A stretch of 64,000 nt of DNA from Microbacterium terrisoli (GTDB taxonomy: Bacteria > Actinomycetota > Actinomycetes > Actinomycetales > Microbacteriaceae): positions 3,286,001 to 3,350,000 of the forward strand of contig NZ_CP133019.1 in assembly GCF_030866805.1 (NCBI RefSeq), read 5' to 3'. The notes under the pieces were generated by a model. That model did no database searches. It was given only the letters and a program-made list of their open reading frames with translations, and had not been told where the DNA came from. This document shows, piece by piece, positions 8,006-15,515 of this stretch. Numbering within the stretch: position 1 is the stretch's first letter; the number at the start of each line of letters is the position of its first letter. A program made the translations under genes and the position numbers.

Positions 8006-9235
8006 GTGGAACACAACTCCCCGTTCACCGGCCACGCCCGCGGCAGCCGCGCCTACCGACGCCTGCTGGCCGCCCTGTTCTTCGCGGGCATCGCCACGTT
8101 CGCGCAGCTGTACTCGCCGCAGGCGACGCTGCCCGAGATCGCCGCAGAATTCGACGTGGATGCCGCGTCCTCCGCCCTCACGATCTCGGCGGCGACGCTG
8201 GGGCTGGCCGTGGGTGTGATCCCGTGGTCGGCCGTCGCCGATCGCCTCGGACGCGTGCGGGCCATGGCGATCGCCGTCAGCGCGGCGACGGTGTTCGGCC
8301 TGGCCGTGCCGTTCCTCCCGTGGTTCGGCGTGATGCTCACCGGGCGCTTCTTCGAGGGCCTCATGATCGGCGGGGTCCCGGCCGTGGCGATCGCGTACCT
8401 GACCGAAGAGGTCGACCCGCGCAGCGCCGCCCGCGCGGCCGGCACGTACGTGGCCGGCACGACGATCGGAGGTCTGAGCGGGCGACTGATCGCCGGCCCG
8501 GTCGCCGAGTGGATCGGCTGGCGCATGGGAGTGTTCTCCGTCGCGCTCGTGTGCGCGGGCGCCGCTGTCGCCTTCATCGCCCTGGCCCCGCGCCCGCGCG
8601 GGTTCACCCCGACCAGCGCCCGCGGCGCCGCCGCGACCCGGGCGCTGCTCACGCGCCTGGCCGTGCACCTGAGTTCGCCGCGCCAGCTCGCGCTGTACTT
8701 CCAGGCATTCGCCCTGATGGGCGGGTTCGTGGCGATGTACAACTTCCTCACGTTCCGGCTCGAGGCATCCCCCTTCGGACTGCCGGCCGGCGTGACGGCG
8801 CTCATCTTCCTCGCCTACCTCGCCGGCACGTGGTCGTCGCAGCGCGCCGGGGCCCTGGCCAGCCGTTACCGTCGCATGCCCGTGCTGCTGGCCTCGGCGC
8901 TGCTGATGGCGGTCGGCGTCCTGATCACGCTGGTCAATTCGCTGCCGGTGGTCATCGCCGGGCTCGTGATCGCCACGGCCGGGTTCTTCGGCGCCCACGC
9001 TGTCGCCTCAGGCTGGACGGGGGCGGATGCCTCGACCGGGCGGGCGCAGGCATCCTCGCTCTACAACCTCTTCTATTACGTCGGCTCCAGCGTCTTCGGG
9101 TGGCTGGGCGGAGTGTTCTTCGCGATGGCGGGCTGGGGCGGTTCGGTCACGATGATCATGGCGTTGGTGGCGCTGGCGATGCTCGTGGCCGCTTTGGTGC
9201 TGCGCCGCGGCCCCACCCCCGCGCGGCGCTTGTAG
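8006..9235 (+). CDS. MFS transporter (YnfM/CynX-like)
   Basis: This 409-residue, 12-helix major facilitator carrier probably exports or imports a small molecule across the cytoplasmic membrane. The inter-helix motif A (SAVADRLGRVRAM) sits after the second helix. The N-terminal segment with LYSPQATLPEIAAEFDV resembles YnfM-type carriers. I chose GTG 8006, 11 nt after AGGAGGG (7988-7994). An in-frame GTG at 7994 overlaps that ribosome-binding site and is unlikely. The next gene follows after 9 nt, so they may be cotranscribed. The substrate cannot be told. Confidence 0.85.
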   Translation: MEHNSPFTGHARGSRAYRRLLAALFFAGIATFAQLYSPQATLPEIAAEFDVDAASSALTISAATLGLAVGVIPWSAVADRLGRVRAMAIAVSAATVFGLAVPFLPWFGVMLTGRFFEGLMIGGVPAVAIAYLTEEVDPRSAARAAGTYVAGTTIGGLSGRLIAGPVAEWIGWRMGVFSVALVCAGAAVAFIALAPRPRGFTPTSARGAAATRALLTRLAVHLSSPRQLALYFQAFALMGGFVAMYNFLTFRLEASPFGLPAGVTALIFLAYLAGTWSSQRAGALASRYRRMPVLLASALLMAVGVLITLVNSLPVVIAGLVIATAGFFGAHAVASGWTGADASTGRAQASSLYNLFYYVGSSVFGWLGGVFFAMAGWGGSVTMIMALVALAMLVAALVLRRGPTPARRL

Positions 9236-9244
9236 CGTGGAATC

Positions 9245-10111
9245 ATGACCGACGCTGCGGCAGACCGGAACTCCCCCGAGGTCCCCCTGGCCGACCGCCG
9301 CGCAGATGATGTGCCCGCCCACTGGCTGCTCGCGCGTCTGGGAAAGAAGGTGCTGCGGCCCGGTGGCCGGCAGTTGACCACACGGCTGGTGGGCATGCTG
9401 CCGCTGCGCGGCGCCGACGTCGTCGAGTTGGCACCGGGCCTGGGTCTGACCGCCCGCCTGCTGCTGGATGCCCAGCCTGCGTCGTACACGGGCGTCGAAG
9501 ACGATGCGGATGCCGCGGCCATCGCCGCACAGTCCATCGGCGATCGCGGCACCGTGACCGTCGGCGACGCGAAGAAGACAGGGCTTGCCGACGCGTCGTG
9601 CGACGTCGTGCTGAACGAGGCCATGCTCACCATGAACACGAACGCGCACAAGGGGCAGATCCTCGACGAGGTGGCACGCATCCTGCGCCCGGGCGGGTGC
9701 TATGCGGTGCACGAGCTGGCGCTCGTGCCCGATGACATCCTGACCGGCACAGCCGAAGACGTGCGCCTGTCGCTGGTGCGCTCGCAGAAGGTCAACACCC
9801 GTCCGCTGACCACCCCGGAGTGGCGTTCGCTGTTCGCCGAACACGGCTTCGTCGTCGAGAAGGTCGAGCACGCCCCGATGCGGCTGCTGCACTTCCGGCG
9901 GCTGCTGGCCGACGAGGGAGTACGCGGCACGCTGCGCATCGCGGGCAATTATCTGAGGGATGCCGACGTCCGCCACCGCGTGAACACCATGCGCGCCTCG
10001 TTCCGGCGCAATGAGAAGCACATCGCCGCCATCGCGATCGTCGCGCGCAGGGCTGCGGCATCCACTGCGGCATCCACCCCCGCGACACCCACCCCCGAGG
10101 AGTCATCATGA
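9245..10111 (+). CDS. Class I SAM-dependent methyltransferase
   Basis: This 288-residue cytosolic protein has a Rossmann-type SAM-binding core: motif I VVELAPGLGLTARLLL (residues 59-74), the acidic residue after strand 2 in GVEDDADA, VGDAKKTGL, and VARILRPGGCYAVHEL. It should methylate an unidentified small molecule or macromolecule. It starts 9 nt after the MFS gene and overlaps the DUF2249 gene by 4 nt (ATGA), so the three probably form an operon. The link to a small redox-type DUF2249 protein is suggestive but does not reveal the substrate. Confidence 0.85.
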   Translation: MTDAAADRNSPEVPLADRRADDVPAHWLLARLGKKVLRPGGRQLTTRLVGMLPLRGADVVELAPGLGLTARLLLDAQPASYTGVEDDADAAAIAAQSIGDRGTVTVGDAKKTGLADASCDVVLNEAMLTMNTNAHKGQILDEVARILRPGGCYAVHELALVPDDILTGTAEDVRLSLVRSQKVNTRPLTTPEWRSLFAEHGFVVEKVEHAPMRLLHFRRLLADEGVRGTLRIAGNYLRDADVRHRVNTMRASFRRNEKHIAAIAIVARRAAASTAASTPATPTPEESS

Positions 10112-10365
10112 CCGAGAGCACCGTGCAGAACCACTCCGGCGAGCAGGTCGTCGACGCGCGCGAGCGCGGCACGATGAGCTGCGCCGACATGGCCATGGGC
10201 GCGTTCGATGCGCTCGCGGACAAGGCGAGCTTCGTGCTCGTGGCCGACCACGACCCGCGCGGCATCCGCTACATGCTGCAGGCCGAGCGCCCCGGCGCGT
10301 CTGCCTGGGATGAGCTGGAGTCCGGCCCCGAGGTATGGCAGGCGCGCGTGACCCGCACCGCCTGA
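10108..10365 (+). CDS. DUF2249 domain protein
   Basis: This 85-residue protein is essentially one DUF2249 domain (FVLVADHDPRGIRYMLQAERPGA followed by WEVWQARV-like strands). Family members resemble TusA-like folds and are often found near hemerythrin or redox proteins, but have no settled role. The ATG overlaps the methyltransferase stop by 4 nt, so translation is coupled. The conserved D-x-D-P-x-G motif is present. Confidence 0.8.
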   Translation: MTESTVQNHSGEQVVDARERGTMSCADMAMGAFDALADKASFVLVADHDPRGIRYMLQAERPGASAWDELESGPEVWQARVTRTA

Positions 10366-10489
10366 CCCGCACCGCCTGACCCGCAGGCGCTGCGCGCGCG
10401 GAAAACGACGTCACGACATCGCAACCGTGGTGTCGATTGTCATGCGCATCCGGCGAACGATCGCGGTCACCGCGAAGGTCGTGCCGCGC

Positions 10490-11311
10490 TCACAGAGCCG
10501 CCCACACCTCTCGAAGCTCCTGATGGATGCCCTGGCGCACCCGGTCCGTGACCTCGGCGCCCACGACGACGGTCATGGGCACTGTGCCAAGGGCGGGCAG
10601 CCCCTGCAGCGGGTGCAGGCCCGGCGCGAGCCGAGTGCGTGACGGCAGGGCGGTGACCCCCACCCCTGATCGCACCGCGTTCACGAGACTCGCCATGTCG
10701 ACGCATTCCCGTTCGATCGAGAAGTCCTCACCGAGTGCGAGCATGCGATCGCGGATGACGCACGGGCGCGCGAATGCCACGAGCCGATGCGCAGCCACGG
10801 GTGCGCGATCGGAGCCGATCCACTCCAGGGGAACGTCGGCGACATGTTCGACGCCACGGCCCAGATCGCCGAAGCCGATCGCGACGGTCGCGGTGCGCTT
10901 GTGCACGAACTCCCGCAGCCGTGCGCTGCGATGGAACTCGAACCGGATGCCGCGGTGCGGGAACTCCTCACGCAACAGGCGCGCCACGGCCTGCAGCATC
11001 GGCGCCGACGCATGCTCGGTCGAGGCGACCACGATGTCGTGGTCGTACCCACCGCCCAGGCGTGCAAGCGCGGCATCGTGCGCGGCCACGAGCGCGTACG
11101 CCTCGCGCAGCAGGTCCTCACCCCGCGCAGTGAAGGCGATCGACCGCCCCTGACGGAAGACGATCTCGAAGCCCAACTCGTCTTCGAGCTTGCGCAGATG
11201 TCCGCTCACGGCCGGCTGCGACAGATGCAGCGCGTCGGCCGCCCGGCGCACCCCGGCCAGCGAGGCGACCGCGATCAGACTCCGCAGTGCGGTGATGTCG
11301 AGGGTTGTCAC
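10490..11311 (-). CDS. LysR family transcriptional regulator
   Basis: This 273-residue LysR-type regulator has its winged helix-turn-helix at residues 5-65 (SLAGVRRAADALHLSQPAVS...LEDELGFEIVFRQGR, read in parts) and a co-inducer domain behind it. I chose GTG 11311, 9 nt after GGGAGGAGGT; an ATG at 11332 would place that ribosome-binding site inside the coding region. It is divergent from the small ORF/EamA pair. A perfect dyad (11334-11356) lies between them, so it probably controls the exporter and itself. Confidence 0.88.
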   Translation of the reverse strand: MTTLDITALRSLIAVASLAGVRRAADALHLSQPAVSGHLRKLEDELGFEIVFRQGRSIAFTARGEDLLREAYALVAAHDAALARLGGGYDHDIVVASTEHASAPMLQAVARLLREEFPHRGIRFEFHRSARLREFVHKRTATVAIGFGDLGRGVEHVADVPLEWIGSDRAPVAAHRLVAFARPCVIRDRMLALGEDFSIERECVDMASLVNAVRSGVGVTALPSRTRLAPGLHPLQGLPALGTVPMTVVVGAEVTDRVRQGIHQELREVWAAL

Positions 11312-11333
11312 GCCGCCCTCACCTCCTCCCATA

Positions 11334-11356
11334 ATCGATCACGTTCGGTGATCGAT
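11334..11356. promoter_or_regulatory. LysR-type binding site (ATCGATCAC-N5-GTGATCGAT)
   Basis: Perfect 9-bp inverted repeat with a 5-nt spacer in the region between the LysR gene and the EamA operon. It contains the T-N11-A pattern usual for LysR sites. It is probably the operator of both transcription units. Confidence 0.7.
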
Positions 11357-11415
11357 CAAGCCTTCAGCCTACGCGCGCGCCGAGGCTGGCAGAGCCACAA
11401 AAGGGAGGTCACTTC

Positions 11416-11559
11416 ATGCTGTTGTCTTCACCGCTCGCACGCGAACTCGTTCAGGCCAAGCGGGCCGAGCTGCTGTGCGAGGCCGAACACCGCCGCCTGC
11501 TCGCCTTCGTACGGGGGTGCGCGCGCCGCTGCACGCCTTCGCTTCGAATGGGCCACTGA
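11416..11559 (+). CDS. Small ORF (47 aa) in front of the EamA transporter
   Basis: A 47-codon frame (starts MLLSSPLARELVQ, ends RCTPSLRMGH) begins 7 nt after a strong GGGAGGT site and stops 1 nt before the exporter ATG. It has no similarity I recognise and is Arg/Leu-rich, with three Cys. It could be a leader peptide or coupling ORF that feeds ribosomes to the exporter, which has no ribosome-binding site of its own, or the truncated 5' end of a longer gene. Confidence 0.5.
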   Translation: MLLSSPLARELVQAKRAELLCEAEHRRLLAFVRGCARRCTPSLRMGH

Positions 11560-11560
11560 A

Positions 11561-12463
11561 ATGAGATTCATCTCCCTCGGCGCCGTCTTCTTCGTCGCGA
11601 TCAGCTTCCCGATCGGTGCGCTCGCCATGTCGGTGGTCAGCCCGTTCCTGCCGATCGCGTTGCGCTTCACGGTCATCGCCGTCCTGCTGTGGTGCGGGCT
11701 GCTGCTGCAGCACCTGGCGTGTCCGCAGCGCGCGCTTCTGCCCCGCGGCGTGCAGTGGTGGTGGGCTGTGACGGCAGGCATCCTGGTGCAGGGGGTGCAG
11801 ATCCTGGCCGCATACTGGGCGATCGCCCACGGCGTGAGTCCGGGAATGTGCGCCCTGGTGATTGCGATGAACCCCGTCGCCACGGCCGGCCTGGCCCGAC
11901 TTCTGGGCGGCAGGAGCGAGAACCGCTGGGGCTATCTCGCGCTGGCGGCGGGTGTGGTCGGAGTCGTGAGCGCATGCCTGCCGATGGTGCTGTCCGACCC
12001 GCGACTGGGTCCGGGTCTGCTCGCCGTGCTGCTGGCCCTCGCCGGGCTGGCCGTCGGCTCCTTCCTGCAGAGCCGGCACCTGACCGGCGTCACACCGGCC
12101 GCGTTCACTGCCATCGGCACGACGGCATCGATCCCGCCCGCGATCATCCTCGCGCTCACCGAGCCGGAGCACGTGTCCGATGTGCGCGAAGCCCTCACGC
12201 TCCTGGTCGTGCTCGTGGTCACATCGGCCCTGGGCACCGTCTTCTACGCCGCCTGCGTGCAGCGGTCCGGCGCGCGACAGGCGTCGGCGCTCTTCGCGGT
12301 GATCCCCGCGGTTGCGGCCGTGGGCTCGTGGGCACTGCTGGGCACCGACCTGGGAGTGTCGACGCTGATCGGACTCGCCTTCGGCGCGCTGGCATGCCTC
12401 GCACAGGTCAAGGCCGCACGATTCACGGCCGCGCAGGTGGCGATCGTCACCTCGAGAACATGA
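11561..12463 (+). CDS. EamA/DMT family transporter
   Basis: This 300-residue inner-membrane protein has about ten helices arranged as two EamA repeats (about 5-135 and 150-290). It belongs to the drug/metabolite exporter superfamily. ATG 11561 starts one base after the stop of the small ORF. LysR-controlled DMT proteins often export amino acids or metabolites, so export is the likely direction, but the substrate is unknown. A longer in-frame extension upstream runs antisense through the LysR gene and is not real. Confidence 0.85.
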   Translation: MRFISLGAVFFVAISFPIGALAMSVVSPFLPIALRFTVIAVLLWCGLLLQHLACPQRALLPRGVQWWWAVTAGILVQGVQILAAYWAIAHGVSPGMCALVIAMNPVATAGLARLLGGRSENRWGYLALAAGVVGVVSACLPMVLSDPRLGPGLLAVLLALAGLAVGSFLQSRHLTGVTPAAFTAIGTTASIPPAIILALTEPEHVSDVREALTLLVVLVVTSALGTVFYAACVQRSGARQASALFAVIPAVAAVGSWALLGTDLGVSTLIGLAFGALACLAQVKAARFTAAQVAIVTSRT

Positions 12464-12557
12464 CGTTCGTCGTAGCCGGCTGACGCGGTCGGTCGAGAGG
12501 ATGAAGAGAGGCGGGATGCCGCATCCTGTCCACGGGAGACGTCAGGAGGTCTTCGAC

Positions 12558-13220
12558 ATGAACCCTGTGACCGAGTCGCTCGTGCTCTGGGTCGCGTTCG
12601 CCGCCGGGTGGCTGGCGATCGCCAGCGCAATGCTGATGCGTGAACCGTCGCGCGCACCGGTGCGCTTCACCTGGTGGGGGCTGATCCTCTGGCTCATCGT
12701 GGCGATCCCGTCGCTGGTTCAGATGGCCGTCCCCGACCTTCTCGAACTCGGCATGCGCGACGACGCCATCCTCGAGCACGGCCAATGGTGGCGCCTCGCC
12801 ACGGCGAACGTGCTGCAGGACGGCGGAGTCGCCGGCACACTGAGCAACCTGTCGATCCTGGCGGTCACGCTGCTGATCGTCGGGCGGGCGCTGTCGGCGG
12901 CTCTCGCCGTGCCGATCTACATCGTCGGAGGCATCGGCAGCATGATGCTGCAGCTTTCTCATCCCGGTGCCGGCAACTCGATGGCGACCCTCGCGCTGCT
13001 GGCGGCCACCGTCGTTCTCGTGCTCGCGCGCCGCCCGCGCCCGTCGACGGTGATCGGCTTCGGTCTGCTCACCCTGATCGGCATCGCGCTGACGGTGCTC
13101 GGCAATGAGCACGGCCCTGCGATCCTCCTGGGTCTTGCGATGGGAGTGATCATCCGCGCGGTTCAGCACCTGCGGCGACGGGGCACGGCCGCGACGCGCA
13201 CCGAGCAGACGCCGGCATGA
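12558..13220 (+). CDS. Rhomboid-like intramembrane protease
   Basis: This 220-residue protein has six to seven predicted membrane helices. The HGQWWRLATANVLQDG segment (74-89) matches the L1 entry of rhomboids. The serine motif is G139-N140-S141, and a His185 in N-E-H-G-P-A-I-L-L-G fits the partner histidine helix. It should cleave membrane-spanning substrates within the lipid bilayer. The start is ATG 12558 behind AGGAGGT (7-nt spacing). The glycine that usually follows the catalytic serine is Met here. Substrates are unknown. Confidence 0.72.
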   Translation: MNPVTESLVLWVAFAAGWLAIASAMLMREPSRAPVRFTWWGLILWLIVAIPSLVQMAVPDLLELGMRDDAILEHGQWWRLATANVLQDGGVAGTLSNLSILAVTLLIVGRALSAALAVPIYIVGGIGSMMLQLSHPGAGNSMATLALLAATVVLVLARRPRPSTVIGFGLLTLIGIALTVLGNEHGPAILLGLAMGVIIRAVQHLRRRGTAATRTEQTPA

Positions 13221-13376
13221 GAGCGACACGACCATCCGCGACCCGCGGTCGGCGCTCCTGATCGTTGTCTGACGGGGTGCGTCGACATGATCTCCGAGGG
13301 TCGCTGAGAGCACTTCCCCGCCTGATCCGACGCGCGCGGCGATACCAGCGATCGCGCGCGGACCCGGCGCACCGCG
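13221..13376. other. Gap between the rhomboid gene and the crcB remnant
   Basis: No gene, RNA or convincing hairpin seen here. With the remnant and the following leader it makes up a 323-bp stretch without an intact gene. Confidence 0.5.
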
Positions 13377-13439
13377 GCTGGCTCAGTGCCCGAGCCCGCC
13401 GACCCACAGGCCGAGCAGCGCGGCCAGCAGCATCCCGAA
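13377..13439 (-). pseudogene. Remnant of a crcB 3' end; left copy of a direct repeat
   Basis: These 63 bp match 16623-16697 (the 3' end and stop of the intact crcB gene) base for base, except for a 12-bp deletion. They would encode the crcB C-terminus (FGML-AALLGLWVGGLGH and stop) minus four residues. Beyond 13440 similarity decays quickly: about 35 bp still resemble crcB with an indel that breaks the frame. The remnant and the intact gene have the same orientation and flank the four-gene redox block. Confidence 0.8.
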
Positions 13440-13543
13440 GCTGAGCCGGCGACAACGGCGCGGATCGCGACTTGTCAAGGGGGAAGATCATCCCTGCGCG
13501 GCATGTCACAGTACCCGAACTCAACAAGAAAGGCGGCGGTTGA

Positions 13544-14029
13544 ATGTTCGAGCACTTCGATACCCCACAGGAACTGTTCGAGTACCGTCTCGGATCCGCA
13601 CTGAGCATGGAGGACGACTCTCTCCAGATGCTGGGCGAGCTCGAGTCGGCAGCACGATCGCCGGAGCTGAAGGAGATGTTCCGGCACCACGCGGGCGAGA
13701 CGCGTCAGCAGATCGAGAATCTGCATACCGTGTGTGCAGAGCTGGGCCTGTCCACGGACAGGGAGCCCAGCCAGACGACCAAGGGAATCGCGAAGGAGAG
13801 CAGCTCGCTGCTGCGCAAGAGCGCCGATGGACTCCTCGACTCGGTCGCCGTCGCGGCTGCTCTCGGGACCGAGCATTACGAGATCGCCACATACGAGGCT
13901 CTCATCGCGGCTGCCGAGGGCATGGGCCACCCGATGGTGGTGAATCTCCTCCGTGCCAACCTCGACCAGGAGAAGCACACCAGCGAGGAGCTCGTCGCCA
14001 AGGCGAAGCAATTCGCGGCCGCAGCCTGA
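13544..14029 (+). CDS. YciE/YciF-like ferritin-fold protein (DUF892)
   Basis: This 161-residue, all-helical protein belongs to the YciE/YciF (DUF892) branch of the ferritin-like superfamily. Carboxylate/histidine pairs on four helices (ALSMEDDSLQ, FRHHAGETRQQIENL, GTEHYEIATYEAL, NLDQEKHTSEEL) can hold a diiron site. It is stress-associated in enterobacteria; its biochemical role is not settled. It starts 6 nt after GGCGG in a purine-rich leader and is followed by a hairpin. It is the first gene of the block bounded by crcB repeats and reads in the same direction as the three genes behind it. Confidence 0.85.
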   Translation: MFEHFDTPQELFEYRLGSALSMEDDSLQMLGELESAARSPELKEMFRHHAGETRQQIENLHTVCAELGLSTDREPSQTTKGIAKESSSLLRKSADGLLDSVAVAAALGTEHYEIATYEALIAAAEGMGHPMVVNLLRANLDQEKHTSEELVAKAKQFAAAA

Positions 14030-14036
14030 TCGCCCG

Positions 14037-14066
14037 GGCCCTGCCCAGCACCCGCTCGGCAGGGCC
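14037..14066 (+). terminator. Hairpin after the YciE-like gene
   Basis: 9-bp perfect stem (GGCCCTGCC pairing with GGCAGGGCC) with a 12-nt loop, starting 8 nt after the stop. There is no T-run, so it may be a weak terminator or an mRNA-stabilising hairpin. Confidence 0.45.
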
Positions 14067-14193
14067 TCCGATCTGGCTCTCTCCCCCATCGATCCCGGTC
14101 GCTTGCCGCGATAGCCCGTGCGGAGGTTCGCGTCAAGGGCCTGCTGTTCTCCCCTGGCTCCTGCCATGTTCGCGCTGAGTTGAAAGGACCGAA

Positions 14194-15243
14194 ATGGACA
14201 CGACACGATCCGGCCCCGTCGATTTCAGACTGCTCCGGCCACGAGGGCCGCTGAGTTCTGCGATCCTTCAGAACCTCAGCGGACGGAATGACGTCGACCT
14301 TGTGGCGGCCGCGAAGCGGTCGATCGCCGATACCGACGAGATCCTCGTTGAGGGTGATATCCAGCTCGCGCTGTTCGTCCTGTATGCGCTCGCGTACGGG
14401 TCGCTGTCAGGGCTCGATCCGCGACGCGAATGGGACGCGGATCTGCTCGCTGTTCGTTCCACCCTGGAGCGTCCATTTGAGACGGCGATCCGCAGCATCG
14501 TCCCGCACCACCCTCTGCCGGAGCCATCAGTTCGGGGCGTCGCGACCACGCTGTTCGCTCTGACCGCCGGGGACGGCGGACCGAGCCTCACTCGATTCCT
14601 GGCGAAGAAGGCGACACGGGAACAGGCACTGGAGTTCCTGATCCTGCGGTCGATCTACACGCTGCGCGAGGCCGACCCGCACTCATGGGCGATCCCCCGC
14701 TTGACCGGGCGAGCCAAGGCCGCCCTGGTGGAGATCCAAGCAGACGAATACGGCGGCGGACGCGCAGACCGTATCCACGCGGAGATCTTCGCGAAGTCGA
14801 TGCGTGGAGCAGGCCTGAACGATGGCTACGGGGCGTACGCGGACGTCGTGCCCGCCGTCACCCTGACGGCTCTGAACATGATGTCGATGTTCGGGCTGAA
14901 CCGTCGGCTGGTCGGGGCGATCGTCGGCCACCTCGCCGCGTTCGAGATGACCTCATCGATTCCGAACCGCCTCTACGGAGACGGGCTGCGCCGCCTGGGG
15001 TTCGGGGAGGATGTCACCGACTACTTCGATGAGCATGTCGAGGCGGACGCCGTGCACGAGCAGATCGCCGGGCGAGACCTCGCGGGCACGCTCGCGGAGG
15101 ACCATCCCGAGCTACTCCCCGACATCATCTTCGGCGCGGCCGCCTGCCTCGCCGTCGACGGCCTTATCGCGGAGCACGTGCTCGACTGCTGGCAGGATGA
15201 CCGCTCCGCGCTGCTGACAACCCTGACCGGAGCTCGGCGATGA
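14194..15243 (+). CDS. Iron-containing redox enzyme, heme-oxygenase-like diiron (HDO) family
   Basis: This 349-residue protein belongs to the Haem_oxygenas_2 / HDO group, whose known members use a diiron centre and O2 for oxidations such as decarboxylation or N-oxygenation. Putative ligands are E185 in EIQADEYGGG, E251 in AFEMTSS, and the H281-x3-D285-x2-H288 pattern that marks the last core helix of this fold. It starts behind AAAGGA. It overlaps the CDGSH gene by 4 nt, so the two are translated together, and that iron-sulfur protein is a natural electron donor. The substrate is unknown. Confidence 0.8.
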   Translation: MDTTRSGPVDFRLLRPRGPLSSAILQNLSGRNDVDLVAAAKRSIADTDEILVEGDIQLALFVLYALAYGSLSGLDPRREWDADLLAVRSTLERPFETAIRSIVPHHPLPEPSVRGVATTLFALTAGDGGPSLTRFLAKKATREQALEFLILRSIYTLREADPHSWAIPRLTGRAKAALVEIQADEYGGGRADRIHAEIFAKSMRGAGLNDGYGAYADVVPAVTLTALNMMSMFGLNRRLVGAIVGHLAAFEMTSSIPNRLYGDGLRRLGFGEDVTDYFDEHVEADAVHEQIAGRDLAGTLAEDHPELLPDIIFGAAACLAVDGLIAEHVLDCWQDDRSALLTTLTGARR

Positions 15244-15437
15244 ACGACCGGCCCACCACCATCAGCCCCTACCCTGACGGCCCGTTGATCGTGCGCGGTG
15301 ACGTGGAACTCGTCACCGCCGACGGCAAGGTGATCCCGTCCCGCAGACGCACGATGGCACTGTGCCGATGCGGGCTGTCGACGATCAAGCCATTCTGCGA
15401 TGGAACCCACAAGGCGACAGGGTTCAGAGCAGACTGA
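15240..15437 (+). CDS. CDGSH-type [2Fe-2S] protein
   Basis: This 65-residue protein has one CDGSH motif with the 3Cys-1His ligand set C42, C44, C53 and H57 (CRCGLSTIKPFCDGTH). Such small proteins bind a redox-active, labile [2Fe-2S] cluster and move electrons or clusters. It overlaps the HDO gene by 4 nt, so it probably serves that enzyme. The 78-nt gap to the next gene contains no evident terminator. Confidence 0.9.
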   Translation: MNDRPTTISPYPDGPLIVRGDVELVTADGKVIPSRRRTMALCRCGLSTIKPFCDGTHKATGFRAD

Positions 15438-15515
15438 CTCAGTCAGCGTCAACACTGACAGCAGGGGATGCTCCCGGCAGCCGCACGGCCCCATCATGAG
15501 CGCGGGAGGTACAGC

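Noticed and set aside
10787..11560. N-terminal extension of the EamA frame
   Set aside because: It runs antisense through the LysR gene; the membrane protein begins at 11561.
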